Source: Parasulfuritortus cantonensis
GTDB taxonomy: Bacteria; Pseudomonadota; Gammaproteobacteria; Burkholderiales; Thiobacillaceae
Length of the DNA: 64,000 nucleotides
NCBI RefSeq assembly: GCF_004337445.1
Contig: NZ_SJZB01000042.1
Span: 62,001 to 126,000, forward strand
Direction of reading: 5' to 3'
The notes below the pieces were generated by a model. That model saw only the letters and a list, made by a program, of their open reading frames with translations. It was not told where the DNA came from and did not search any database. Made by a program: the position numbers and the translations under genes. Positions 11,390 to 20,316 of this stretch are shown here, piece after piece; position 1 is the first letter of the stretch; every line of letters begins with the position of its first letter.

Positions 11390-11418
11390 GTGCGTTCCTG
11401 AGTAGTATTACGGATTCT

Positions 11419-12501
11419 CTATGCCACCCCGAGCAGCGTCAACGCCACGAAGGCGGCGAACAGGGCGAAGTGGCTGATGCCCTCGATGGCGTTGCTCTCG
11501 CCGTCGTGCAGGTTGTTCATGGCCGACAGCAGGGTGACCAGGAGCAGGGCCGCCTGGACCGGGGTCAGGGCCATGACGATGCGCTGGCCGGTGGCCAGGG
11601 CGATGGCCTCGACCACCGGCAGGGTGAGCAGCACGGTGGCGAGCGAGGCGCCCAGGGCGATGTTCACGGTGGTCTGCATGCGGTCGCGCCGGGCGGCCCG
11701 GAGCGCGGCCATCAGCTCCGGGCTGGCCGAGATCAGCGCCACCACCACGGCCGGCAGGCTCATCGGCAGGCCGCTGCCCTTCAGGCCGGCGCCGAGCAGC
11801 ACCGAGAGCACCTCCGACAGCACGCCCACCCCGGCCACCGCGCCGATCAGCACGGCGGCGTGCAGCCAGTTCGGGCTGCCGCCCGCGTCGTGGGCCTCGG
11901 GCTCGACGTCGCCGTACTCGAAGAACTGCCGGTGCTCGATGGTCTGCAGGCGCAGGAAGGCGACGTAGAGCACCGCCATGGTGGCCACCGTGAAGGCCGA
12001 ATAGGTGGGCCAGGCGGCATCCGGGACGAAGTCGGGCACGAACATGCCGATGCCGAGGGCGACCAGGAGCATGGCGATGTAGCTGTTGGCCGAGGCCAGG
12101 TTGTACTTCTGGGCCCCGTGCTGGAGGCCGCCCAGGATGGCGGCGATGCCCAGGATGCCGTTGATGTCGAGCATCACGGCGGAATAGACGGTGTCGCGCG
12201 CCAGGGTGGGCGAATGGCTGTCGAACAGCATCACGACCAGGATCACCACCTCGACCGAGACCGCCGACAGGGTCAGGATCAGGGTGCCGTAGGGCTCGCC
12301 CAGGCGCAGCGCGAGGACCTCGGCGTGGTGGGTGATGCGGAAGGCGATGCCGATGATGGCGGCCAGGAGGACGAAGAACAGGCCCCAGAGGAACAGGCCG
12401 CCGGCCGCCAGGGCGCCGTGTTCGAGGCCGAAGCCGGCGACGCCGGCGGCGCCGGCCGCGACCAGCGGCCACTCGGCGGCGAGTGCGTTACGGCCGCTCA
12501 C
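11419..12501 (-). CDS. chaA: Calcium/proton (ChaA-like) antiporter
   Basis: A 360-residue membrane protein with about eleven hydrophobic segments and two homologous halves, as in the CaCA superfamily. The first alpha repeat is seen as EPYGTLILTLSAVSVEVVIL, and the second around MSLPAVVVALISASPELMAA. Between them is an acidic cytoplasmic loop (FFEYGDVEPEAHDAGG). The family exchanges Ca2+ (or Na+/K+) for protons. It is divergent from xth, with only about 50 bases between the starts. Ion specificity cannot be read from the sequence. Confidence 0.85.
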   Translation of the reverse strand: MSGRNALAAEWPLVAAGAAGVAGFGLEHGALAAGGLFLWGLFFVLLAAIIGIAFRITHHAEVLALRLGEPYGTLILTLSAVSVEVVILVVMLFDSHSPTLARDTVYSAVMLDINGILGIAAILGGLQHGAQKYNLASANSYIAMLLVALGIGMFVPDFVPDAAWPTYSAFTVATMAVLYVAFLRLQTIEHRQFFEYGDVEPEAHDAGGSPNWLHAAVLIGAVAGVGVLSEVLSVLLGAGLKGSGLPMSLPAVVVALISASPELMAALRAARRDRMQTTVNIALGASLATVLLTLPVVEAIALATGQRIVMALTPVQAALLLVTLLSAMNNLHDGESNAIEGISHFALFAAFVALTLLGVA

Positions 12502-12516
12502 GGCGTCCTCCCGACG

Positions 12517-12522
12517 TAGAAT
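12517..12522 (+). promoter_or_regulatory. Probable -10 box for xth
   Basis: TAGAAT lies 31 bases before the GTG start of xth, in the short gap after the divergent antiporter start. No clear -35 hexamer was identified, so this is only a likely sigma-70 element. Confidence 0.35.
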
Positions 12523-12552
12523 TCAAGGCCATCCATCCGATCCGATAAAACC

Positions 12553-13335
12553 GTGCGCATTGTATCCCTGAACCTAAACGGCATCCGCTCCGCCGCCAAG
12601 AAGGGCGTCTTCGACTGGCTGGCCAAGTCCGGCGCCGACCTGGTCTGCGTCCAGGAACTCAAGGCCCAGGCCGCCGACATGACGGCGGCGATGATCAACC
12701 CGGAGGGCTACTTCGGCTACTTCCACTACGCCGAGAAGAAGGGCTACAGCGGCGTCGGCATCTGGTCGCGCAAGCAGCCCGACGAGATCCTGGAAGGCCT
12801 GGGCATCGCCGAGATCGACGCCGAGGGCCGCTACGTCGAGCTGCGTTTCGGCAACCTCTCGGTGGTCTCGGTCTACCTGCCCTCGGGCTCCTCCGGCGAG
12901 CACCGCCAGGCCGCCAAGTTCGCCTTCATGGCCCGCTTCTATCCGCACCTGGAGACCCTGGCGGCCTCCGGGCGCGAGGTCGTCATCTGCGGCGACTGGA
13001 ACATCGCCCACACCGAGAAGGACCTGAAAAACTGGAAGGGCAACCAGAAGAACTCCGGCTTCCTGCCCGAGGAGCGGGCATGGATCGGCGACGTGTTCGG
13101 CAAGATCGGCTGGGTCGACGTCTACCGCCGCCTGTACCCCGGGCACGAGGGCGAGGCCTACACCTGGTGGTCGAACCGCGGCCAGGCCTGGGCCAAGAAC
13201 GTCGGCTGGCGCATCGACTACCAGGTCGCCACCCCGGGCGTCGCCGCCGGCGCGCGCGCGGCCAGCGTGTACAAGGACGCGCGCTTTTCCGACCACGCCC
13301 CCCTGATCGTCGACTACGAGGCGCCCTTCGCCTGA
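12553..13335 (+). CDS. xth: Exodeoxyribonuclease III (AP endonuclease)
   Basis: 260 residues from a GTG start; the family start MRIVSLNLNGIRSA fits exactly and no ATG is nearby. Catalytic motifs of the EEP fold are visible: QELK (metal ligand Glu), GDWNIAHTEKDLKN (Asp/Asn) and the terminal SDHAP with the general base His. It cuts 5' of abasic sites and degrades 3' ends in base-excision repair. Confidence 0.96.
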   Translation: MRIVSLNLNGIRSAAKKGVFDWLAKSGADLVCVQELKAQAADMTAAMINPEGYFGYFHYAEKKGYSGVGIWSRKQPDEILEGLGIAEIDAEGRYVELRFGNLSVVSVYLPSGSSGEHRQAAKFAFMARFYPHLETLAASGREVVICGDWNIAHTEKDLKNWKGNQKNSGFLPEERAWIGDVFGKIGWVDVYRRLYPGHEGEAYTWWSNRGQAWAKNVGWRIDYQVATPGVAAGARAASVYKDARFSDHAPLIVDYEAPFA

Positions 13336-13371
13336 ACCGGCCGGCCCCGGCAATGCCCGTGCCGGCGCGGC

Positions 13372-14205
13372 CTAGCCGGCGTCGCCCCGGCCGAGCAGGT
13401 GCACCTCGCGCTGCGGGAACGGGATGGCGATGCCGCGCGCGCGGAAGGCCTCCAGGATGGCCTTGTTGAGGCTGCCGGCGGCGCCCGGGAAGTCGTCGAC
13501 GGGCACCCAGGGCTTGACCGAGATGTTGACCGACGAATCGGCCAGCTCGGCCACCTGGACCAGGGGCGCCGGCTCGCGCAGGACCATGGCCTGGTTGGCC
13601 AGGATGTCGTGCACCACCGCCAGGGCCTGGTCGAGGTCGCTGTCGTAGGCGACGCCGACGCTGACGTTCGCCTGCCGGACCTGGCCGTAGTTGTGCAGGA
13701 TCTCGCCGGCGATCTTGCGGTTCGGGATGACCACCCGGGAACGGTCGGCGTGGCTGAGCACGGTGTTGAACAGGCTGATCACCTCGACCTGGCCCTCCTC
13801 GCCGGCGATCGAGATGAACTCGCCGACCCGGAACGGGCGCGTGAAGATGATGGTCAGGCCGGCCGCCAGGTTGGACAGCACGCCCTGCATGGCCAGGGCC
13901 GCGCCGGCGCCGGCGACGCCCAGGCCGGCGACCAGCGGCAGCAGTTCGACGCCCAGGTTCTGCAGCGCCATGATCACGAACAGGAGCAGCACCAGCAGGC
14001 GGGCCACGCGGACCAGCAGGGTGCGCACGGTGATGTCCAGTTCCAGCCGGGTCAGCACCCCGGCGGTGACGCGCGCCACCCAGAGGGCGACGAAGTAGCC
14101 GACCAGCATGACCACGCAGGCGACCAGCAGCTTGGGACCGAACTTGATGGCCAGGTCGATGGCGGTGGACTGGGCCTGTTCGAGCGCGGCCAGCTGGTTG
14201 TTCAT
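13372..14205 (-). CDS. Small-conductance mechanosensitive channel (MscS family)
   Basis: 277 residues, close to E. coli MscS. Three membrane segments fill the first about 120 residues. The pore helix is rich in Gly/Ala (GLGVAGAGAALAMQGVLSNLAAG), followed by the MscS beta domain (FRVGEFISIAGEEGQVEVIS) and the C-terminal alpha/beta domain ending in FPQREVHLL. It opens on membrane tension to release solutes during osmotic downshock. It is a monocistronic gene, converging with xth. Confidence 0.94.
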   Translation of the reverse strand: MNNQLAALEQAQSTAIDLAIKFGPKLLVACVVMLVGYFVALWVARVTAGVLTRLELDITVRTLLVRVARLLVLLLFVIMALQNLGVELLPLVAGLGVAGAGAALAMQGVLSNLAAGLTIIFTRPFRVGEFISIAGEEGQVEVISLFNTVLSHADRSRVVIPNRKIAGEILHNYGQVRQANVSVGVAYDSDLDQALAVVHDILANQAMVLREPAPLVQVAELADSSVNISVKPWVPVDDFPGAAGSLNKAILEAFRARGIAIPFPQREVHLLGRGDAG

Positions 14206-14359
14206 GGTGGATTCCCTCGGTGGTTTCGCTGAACGGCTATTCTATGCGCCGGAACGGCAAAGGGCGGAGATTCGCGGCCCGCGGCCAGGCGCCGGCGCGG
14301 TTCATGGATTACGATTGCACCTCGTCGGCATGACAGAACAGAGATAAAGGGAACCCAGC

Positions 14360-17131
14360 TTGCCGCTCTCCTGGAACGAAATCCGCGCCCGCGCCCTGGC
14401 CTTCGCCAAGGAATGGGCCGACGAGACCTCCGAGGACGCCGAGGCCAAGAGCTTCTGGGATGGCTTCTTCGCCATCTACGGACTCAGCCGGCGCCGGGTC
14501 GCCTCCTTCGAGGAGCCGGTGCGGAAGTCCGACGGCAAGGGCGGCTTCATCGACCTGCTCTGGAAGGGCGTCCTCCTGGTCGAGCACAAGTCGCGCGGCA
14601 AGGACCTCGACCGCGCCTACCAGCAGGCCATCGACTACTTCCCCGGCCTCAAGGAGCGCGATCTGCCGCGCTACGTCCTGGTTTCCGATTTCGCCCGCTT
14701 CCGCCTGTACGACCTCGACCAGGGCCAGCAGCACGAATTCCTCCTGGGCGACCTGCCCAGGCACATCCGCCTGTTCGGCTTCATCGCCGGCTACCAGACC
14801 CGCAGCTTCGGCCAGGAAGACCCGGTCAACGCCAAGGCCGCCGAGCACCTGGGCCGCCTGCACGACCAGCTCAAGGCGGCCGGCTACGACGGCCACGCCT
14901 TGGAGGTCCTGCTGGTGCGCGTCCTGTTCTGCCTGTTCGCCGAAGACACCGCCATCTTCGAGCGGCGCCAGTTCCAGGACTACGTCGAGCAGCGCACCGC
15001 CGAGGACGGCAGCGACCTGGGCATGCACCTGGCCCAGTTCTTCCAGGTCCTCGACACCCCGCTCGAGAAGCGCCCCAAGACCCTGGACGAACAGCTCGCC
15101 GCCTTTCCCTACGTCAACGGCCGGCTGTTCGCCGAGGCGCTGGCCATCGCCGCCTGCGACGGCGCCATGCGCGAGACCTTGCTCGACTGCTGCGCCGTGG
15201 ACTGGAGCCGCATCTCGCCGGCCGTGTTCGGCTCGCTGTTCCAGAGCATCATGGACCGGCAGGCCCGGCGCGCCATCGGCGCCCACTACACCAGCGAGAC
15301 CAACATCCTGCGCCTGATCCGGCCCCTGTTCCTGGATGCGCTGCGGGCCGAGTTCGACAAAGCGAAGGGCAACAAGAACCGCCTGTTCGAATTCCTCAAG
15401 AAGCTGGCCGGCCTGCGTTTCCTGGACCCCGCCTGCGGCTGCGGCAACTTCCTGGTCATCGCCTACCGCGAGCTGCGCCTCCTCGAACTGGACGTGCTGC
15501 GCCACGTGCGCGGCCAAGATTCACTGTCCGGGGGCCAGATGCACCTGGACATCTTCCAGCTCGTCCAGATCAACGTCGACCAGTTCTACGGCATCGAGAT
15601 CGAGGAATGGCCGGCGCGCATCGCCGAGGTGGCCCTTTGGCTGACCGACCACCAGATGAACCTGAGGGTGTCGGAAGAGTTCGGCGCCTACTACGTCCGC
15701 CTGCCGCTCCGGCAGGCGCCCCACATCGTGCACGGCAACGCCCTGGCCCTGGACTGGAACGACGTGGTACCGGCGGAGCGGCTGGCCTATCTGCTGGGGA
15801 ATCCGCCCTTCGTCGGCAAGCATTACCAGAGCCGCGCCCAGAAGGCCGAGCTGCTGGCCGTGTTCGACGGCCTGCGCGGGGCCTCCGACCTGGACTACGT
15901 CGCCTGCTGGTACCGCAAGGCGGCGGAATACATGGCGGCCAACCCGGCCATCGGCGCCGCCTTCGTCTCCACCAACTCCATCACCCAGGGCGAGCAGGTC
16001 GGCATCCTGTGGCCCGACCTGTACCGGCTCGGCGTGAAGATCCATTTCGCCCACCGCACCTTCCAGTGGCAGAGCGAGGCGCGCGGCAAGGCGGCGGTGC
16101 ATTGCGTGATCGTCGGCTTCGGGCTCAACGAGGCGGCCGAGAAATGGCTGTTCGACTATGAAACGCTGCGCTCGGAGCCTCATGCGATCAGGGCGGCCAA
16201 CATCAACCCCTATCTCGCCGACGCCCCGGACGTCATCGCCGTGAAGCGGCAGCGGCCGCTGGCTGCCGTGCCGGTCATGCGCTGCGGCAACAAGCCGAGC
16301 GACGGCGGCCACCTCCTGCTCACGGCCGAGGAAAAGGACAGCCTGCTCAGTGATGAACCCGGCGCGGCGCCTTGGCTGCGGCGCTTCGTCGGCTCCGAAG
16401 AGTTCATCAACGGCATCGAGCGCTGGTGCCTGTGGCTGGACGGCATCCCGCCCGACACCCTGCGCAAGCTGCCGGGCGTCTTGGCGCGGGTCGAGGCGGT
16501 GCGCGATTTCCGGGCGCAGAGCAGCGCCGAGCCGACCCGGCGCATGGCCGACAATCCGACCCGGTTCTTCTTCGTCTCGCAGCCGGCCGAGGACTACATC
16601 CTGGTCCCGGAGGTGTCGTCGGAACGCCGCCGTTATGTGCCGGTTGGGTTGATGGCGGCGGAGGTGATCTCCAGCAACAAGAACTACCTGATCGCGGAAA
16701 AGAACCTGTATCTGCTGGGTGTCCTGCAGTCGGCCATGCACATGACTTGGATGTCTACTGTGGGTGGCCGATTGAAGAGTGATTTCCAGTATTCGGCGAC
16801 CTTGGTTTACAACACCTTCCCCTGGCCCGATCCCTCCGACAAGCCGCGCGCCGCCGTCGAGGCCGCCGCCCAGGCCGTGCTGGACGCCCGCGCGGCCTTC
16901 CCCGGCGCGACCCTGGCCGACCTCTACGACCCCCTGACCATGCCGCCCGACCTGCTCAAGGCGCACCAGCGCCTGGACCGCGCCGTGGACGCCGCCTACG
17001 GCGCCAAGGCGTTCAAGAGCGAGGCCGAACGGGTGGCCTTCCTGTTCCAGCGCTACCAGGCGCTGACCTCGCTGCTGCCGGCCGCCAAGGCGCCGAAACG
17101 TCGCCGCAGGTCACCGGCGGCGACGGAATAA
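14360..17131 (+). CDS. MmeI-like type IIG restriction-modification enzyme / DNA methyltransferase
   Basis: A 923-residue single-chain enzyme starting at TTG 14360 with an AAAGGGA ribosome site. The N-terminal nuclease region shows Asp65 and Glu75-x-Lys77 (VEHKSRGKD), a PD-(D/E)xK-type site. A helical spacer follows. The N6-adenine methyltransferase domain has motif I FLDPACGCGNF (about 353) and motif IV NPPF (about 480). A target-recognition region and C-terminal helix follow. Both activities appear intact, so it could cut and modify without a partner. The AAA ATPase downstream may be unrelated. The recognition sequence cannot be predicted here. Confidence 0.9.
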   Translation: MPLSWNEIRARALAFAKEWADETSEDAEAKSFWDGFFAIYGLSRRRVASFEEPVRKSDGKGGFIDLLWKGVLLVEHKSRGKDLDRAYQQAIDYFPGLKERDLPRYVLVSDFARFRLYDLDQGQQHEFLLGDLPRHIRLFGFIAGYQTRSFGQEDPVNAKAAEHLGRLHDQLKAAGYDGHALEVLLVRVLFCLFAEDTAIFERRQFQDYVEQRTAEDGSDLGMHLAQFFQVLDTPLEKRPKTLDEQLAAFPYVNGRLFAEALAIAACDGAMRETLLDCCAVDWSRISPAVFGSLFQSIMDRQARRAIGAHYTSETNILRLIRPLFLDALRAEFDKAKGNKNRLFEFLKKLAGLRFLDPACGCGNFLVIAYRELRLLELDVLRHVRGQDSLSGGQMHLDIFQLVQINVDQFYGIEIEEWPARIAEVALWLTDHQMNLRVSEEFGAYYVRLPLRQAPHIVHGNALALDWNDVVPAERLAYLLGNPPFVGKHYQSRAQKAELLAVFDGLRGASDLDYVACWYRKAAEYMAANPAIGAAFVSTNSITQGEQVGILWPDLYRLGVKIHFAHRTFQWQSEARGKAAVHCVIVGFGLNEAAEKWLFDYETLRSEPHAIRAANINPYLADAPDVIAVKRQRPLAAVPVMRCGNKPSDGGHLLLTAEEKDSLLSDEPGAAPWLRRFVGSEEFINGIERWCLWLDGIPPDTLRKLPGVLARVEAVRDFRAQSSAEPTRRMADNPTRFFFVSQPAEDYILVPEVSSERRRYVPVGLMAAEVISSNKNYLIAEKNLYLLGVLQSAMHMTWMSTVGGRLKSDFQYSATLVYNTFPWPDPSDKPRAAVEAAAQAVLDARAAFPGATLADLYDPLTMPPDLLKAHQRLDRAVDAAYGAKAFKSEAERVAFLFQRYQALTSLLPAAKAPKRRRRSPAATE

Positions 17132-17166
17132 CCGACTGTTTATCAAGAAAAAACGGCCTGTTGTGC

Positions 17167-17194
17167 AACTAAGCAAAAATTATTATGCTTAGTT
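17167..17194. promoter_or_regulatory. Palindrome in the AT-rich promoter region of the AAA ATPase gene
   Basis: AACTAAGC at 17167-17174 is repeated inverted at 17187-17194 around a 12-base AT core. It lies 30 bases before the ATG at 17224, within a short AT-rich gap between two GC-rich genes. Symmetry and position suggest an operator overlapping a promoter. No regulator is encoded next to it. Confidence 0.4.
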
Positions 17195-17223
17195 TGACGT
17201 AATAAACGGCTTTCATCCCGCTT

Positions 17224-18675
17224 ATGGCAAAACCCTTCGAAATCCCCCTGGTCGACGTGCAGAAGCGGTTGGCCCTCGACAATCCCTGGTGGGTGGCGGG
17301 CGGGACCATCGACAGCGAGCGCCGGGACTGGCCCCGGCGGGCGTATTTCGCCTCCTTCATGGAGCTGGTCCGTACCGTCGAGGTGGCGCGCGCCGTGGTG
17401 CTGATCGGTCCGCGCCGGGTCGGCAAGACGGTGATGCTGGCACAGGCGGTCCAGGCCCTGCTGGACGACGGCGTGCCCGGTACCGCCATTTTGTATCTCT
17501 CGCTCGATACGCCGCTGTACTCCGGGCGGTCGCTGGAGGGCCTGGTCAGGACATTCATGGAACTGCACCGGCATGGTTCCGACCGGCGTCTTTGGGTGTT
17601 CTTCGACGAGATCCAGTACCTGAAGGACTGGGAGGTGCATCTCAAGTCGCTGGTGGATACCTTCCGCAGCGTCCGCTTCGTCGCCAGCGGTTCGGCGGCG
17701 GCGGCGTTGCGCATGAAGAGCCGGGAGTCGGGCGCCGGCCGTTTCACCGACTTCATGCTGCCGCCGCTGACCTTCGCCGAGTACCTGGCCTTCGCCGGCC
17801 GCGAGGACGCCCTGATCGTCGAGGAGCCGGCCGAGGCGGGCCGGGCGCCGGCCTACCGGGCGACCAGCATCGAGGCGCTGAACGCCGAGTTCGTGAACTA
17901 CCTGAATTACGGCGGTTTCCCGGAGGCGGTGATGAACCCGGCCGTGCGCGCCAACCCGGCCCGGTTCCTGCGCCAGGACATCGTCGACAAGGTCCTGCTC
18001 AAGGATTTGCCGAGCCTGTACGGCATCGGCGACACCCAGGAATTGAACCGCTTCTTCAACGTCCTGGCCTACAACACCAGCGACGAGCTGAGCCCCGAGG
18101 GGCTGGCCAAGGACACCGGCATCGGCAAGCAGAAGCTGCTCGACTACCTGGAATACCTGGAGGCGGCCTTCCTGATCAAGCGGGTGCACCGGGTCGACGA
18201 GTCCGCCCGGCGCATGCAGCGGGCGCGCACCTTCAAGGTCTACCTGACCAATCCGTCGATCCGGGCGGCGCTGTTCGGCTACGTGGGCGCCGGCGAGCCG
18301 GCCATGGGCGCGCTCGCGGAAACGGCGGTGTGGAGCCAGTGGCTGCACAGCACCAGCATGATCCAGTCGCTCCATTACGCGCGCTGGCGCCAGGGCCGGT
18401 CGGACCTGGAGGTGGACCTGGTGTCGCTGGACATCCGGACGCAGAAGCCGCGCTTCGCGGTGGAGATCAAGTGGTCCGACGCGGCCTACTCGAATTGGGG
18501 CGAACTGCGCGGCATCCGCGAGTTCGCGGCCCGGCACGAGTTGAGCCGGCGCCCGCTGGTGACCACGCTGACGCAGGCCGGACAGGGCCGCGACGGGACG
18601 ACGGAGATCGAGTTCATGCCGACCAGCCTGCATTGCTATACGATTGCCCGCAATCTGTTGCGGGTGGCCGTCTGA
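17224..18675 (+). CDS. AAA ATPase with DUF4143 C-terminal domain
   Basis: 483 residues. Walker A is GPRRVGKT (about 62-69) and Walker B is LWVFFDEIQY (about 124-133), followed by an SGSAAAALR sensor-like segment. The middle has a winged-helix-like part, and the C-terminus has the DUF4143 region with a nuclease-like strand (RSDLEVDLV, then FAVEIKW). Proteins of this architecture are common and often horizontally spread; their cellular role is unsettled. It lies 92 bases after the MmeI-like gene, so a defence link is possible but unproven. Confidence 0.85.
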   Translation: MAKPFEIPLVDVQKRLALDNPWWVAGGTIDSERRDWPRRAYFASFMELVRTVEVARAVVLIGPRRVGKTVMLAQAVQALLDDGVPGTAILYLSLDTPLYSGRSLEGLVRTFMELHRHGSDRRLWVFFDEIQYLKDWEVHLKSLVDTFRSVRFVASGSAAAALRMKSRESGAGRFTDFMLPPLTFAEYLAFAGREDALIVEEPAEAGRAPAYRATSIEALNAEFVNYLNYGGFPEAVMNPAVRANPARFLRQDIVDKVLLKDLPSLYGIGDTQELNRFFNVLAYNTSDELSPEGLAKDTGIGKQKLLDYLEYLEAAFLIKRVHRVDESARRMQRARTFKVYLTNPSIRAALFGYVGAGEPAMGALAETAVWSQWLHSTSMIQSLHYARWRQGRSDLEVDLVSLDIRTQKPRFAVEIKWSDAAYSNWGELRGIREFAARHELSRRPLVTTLTQAGQGRDGTTEIEFMPTSLHCYTIARNLLRVAV

Positions 18676-18724
18676 CGCCGGACGACGGAACCGGCGCGCA
18701 ACCCTGTAACCCGGAGCCACCCGC

Positions 18725-20217
18725 ATGCCGCAATCCCTCGGCCAGTTCCATCGCCTGTTCGCCATCCTCGTTCTCGGCTTCGCCTCCGGCCTGCCCCTGG
18801 CGCTGACCGGGCAGGCCATGCAGGCCTGGCTGGCGGTGGACGGGGTGGACATCGCCACCATCGGCTTCCTCGGCCTGGTGGGCGTGCCCTACACCTTCAA
18901 GTTCCTCTGGGCGCCGCTCATGGACCGCTTCGAGCCGCCCCTGCTGGGCCGCCGGCGCGGCTGGCTGGTGGTCACCCAGCTGGCCCTGGCCGGCGCCCTG
19001 GTCTGGCTGGCGGGCATCTCGCCCAAGGACAGTGCCGGCCCGTTCGCCCTCGCCGCCCTGGTCATCGCCTTCCTGTCCGCGTCCCAGGACGTCGTCATTG
19101 ACGCCTACCGGACCGACGTGCTGCCGGCGCGCGAGCGCGGCCTGGGCGGTTCCCTGTCGGTGTTCGGCTACCGCCTGGCGATGATCCTGTCGGGCGGCAT
19201 CGCCCTGATCTGGGCCGAGCAGTGGCAGAGCTGGCCGCGCGTCTACCTGACCATGGCGGGCATCATGGTGGCGGCCGCGGCCTTCTCGCTGGTCGCCCTG
19301 CCTTCGGTCTCGGGCGGCTCGAAGCCGCTGGAATCGGAGCCCAGGAAGGAGCTGGCGGGCTTCGCGGCCATGCTGGCCGGCTTCGTGGTCGGCTGGTTCG
19401 CCGCCCATTTCCTGCTCGTCCTGCTCGGCCTGGACCCGGACAGCACCGACAAGTGGGTGCGCCTGGCCTTCATCCTGGCCGGCGTGGCGGGTGCCCTGCC
19501 CCTGGGCGGCTGGGCGGCCCGCACGGTGGGCTTCGAGACCCTGAACCGTTCCCTCGCCAGCTTCATCGAGCAGCCGGGGGCCTGGGCCTTCCTGCTCCTG
19601 ATCGTCCTGTACAAGTTGTCCGACGCCTTCGCCGGCAGCCTGACCACCGCCTTCCTGATCAAGGGCATGGCCTTCAGCCAGGCCGAGGTGGGCATCGTCA
19701 ACAAGGTGATCGGCATCTGGCTGACCATCTTCGGCGCCCTCCTGGCCGGCGGCCTCATGCTGCGCCTGAACCTGTACCGCTCGCTGCTGCTGTTCGGCTT
19801 CCTGCAGATGGTGGCCAACTTCGGCTTCGCCTACCTGGCCATGGCCGGCAAGGGGCCTGGGGCGGCTTCGTCCTGGCGCCGTTCGACTGGGGCTTCGTGG
19901 CGACCCGCGAGCCGGCCTCGATCGACAACCTGCTGGTCGCCGCCATCGCCGCCGAGAACATCACCAGCGGCATGGGCACGGCCGCCTTCGTGGCCCTGCT
20001 CATGGGCCTGTGCAGCCACCGCTACACCGCCACCCACTACGCGCTGCTCTCGGCCCTGGCGGCGGTCGGGCGCATCTACGTCAGCCCGCTCGCCGGGGTG
20101 ATGGCCGAGAGCATCGGCTGGCCCACCTTCTTCTTCATCGCCGTCCTGCTCGGCCTGCCCGGCCTGTACATGGTCCGGCGCCTGCGCACGGCGATCGTCG
20201 GCCTGGAGATCCGCTGA
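18725..20217 (+). pseudogene. ampG: AmpG-type muropeptide MFS transporter, interrupted by one frameshift
   Basis: The reading frame from ATG 18725 encodes a 12-helix MFS protein (FASGLPLALTGQAMQAWL, FLWAPLMDRFEPP) up to AMAGKGP. The rest continues in another frame (AWGGFVLAPFDWGFVATRE to TAIVGLEIR) and stops at 20217. Adding one G to the GGGG run at 19852-19855 restores GKGAWGGF and gives one protein of about 497 residues. AmpG imports anhydro-muropeptides for cell-wall recycling. The clean single-base loss with both halves well conserved favours a sequencing error or a very recent mutation. Confidence 0.85.
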
Positions 20218-20316
20218 CCCTGGGCTATTCCCGAGTGCGCGGCCCGGGTATTGCTTGCCATCAGGGTGGCCGGATGGCGGACCATCCGGAATGACTACGC
20301 GGAAAGGAGCCTTTCC

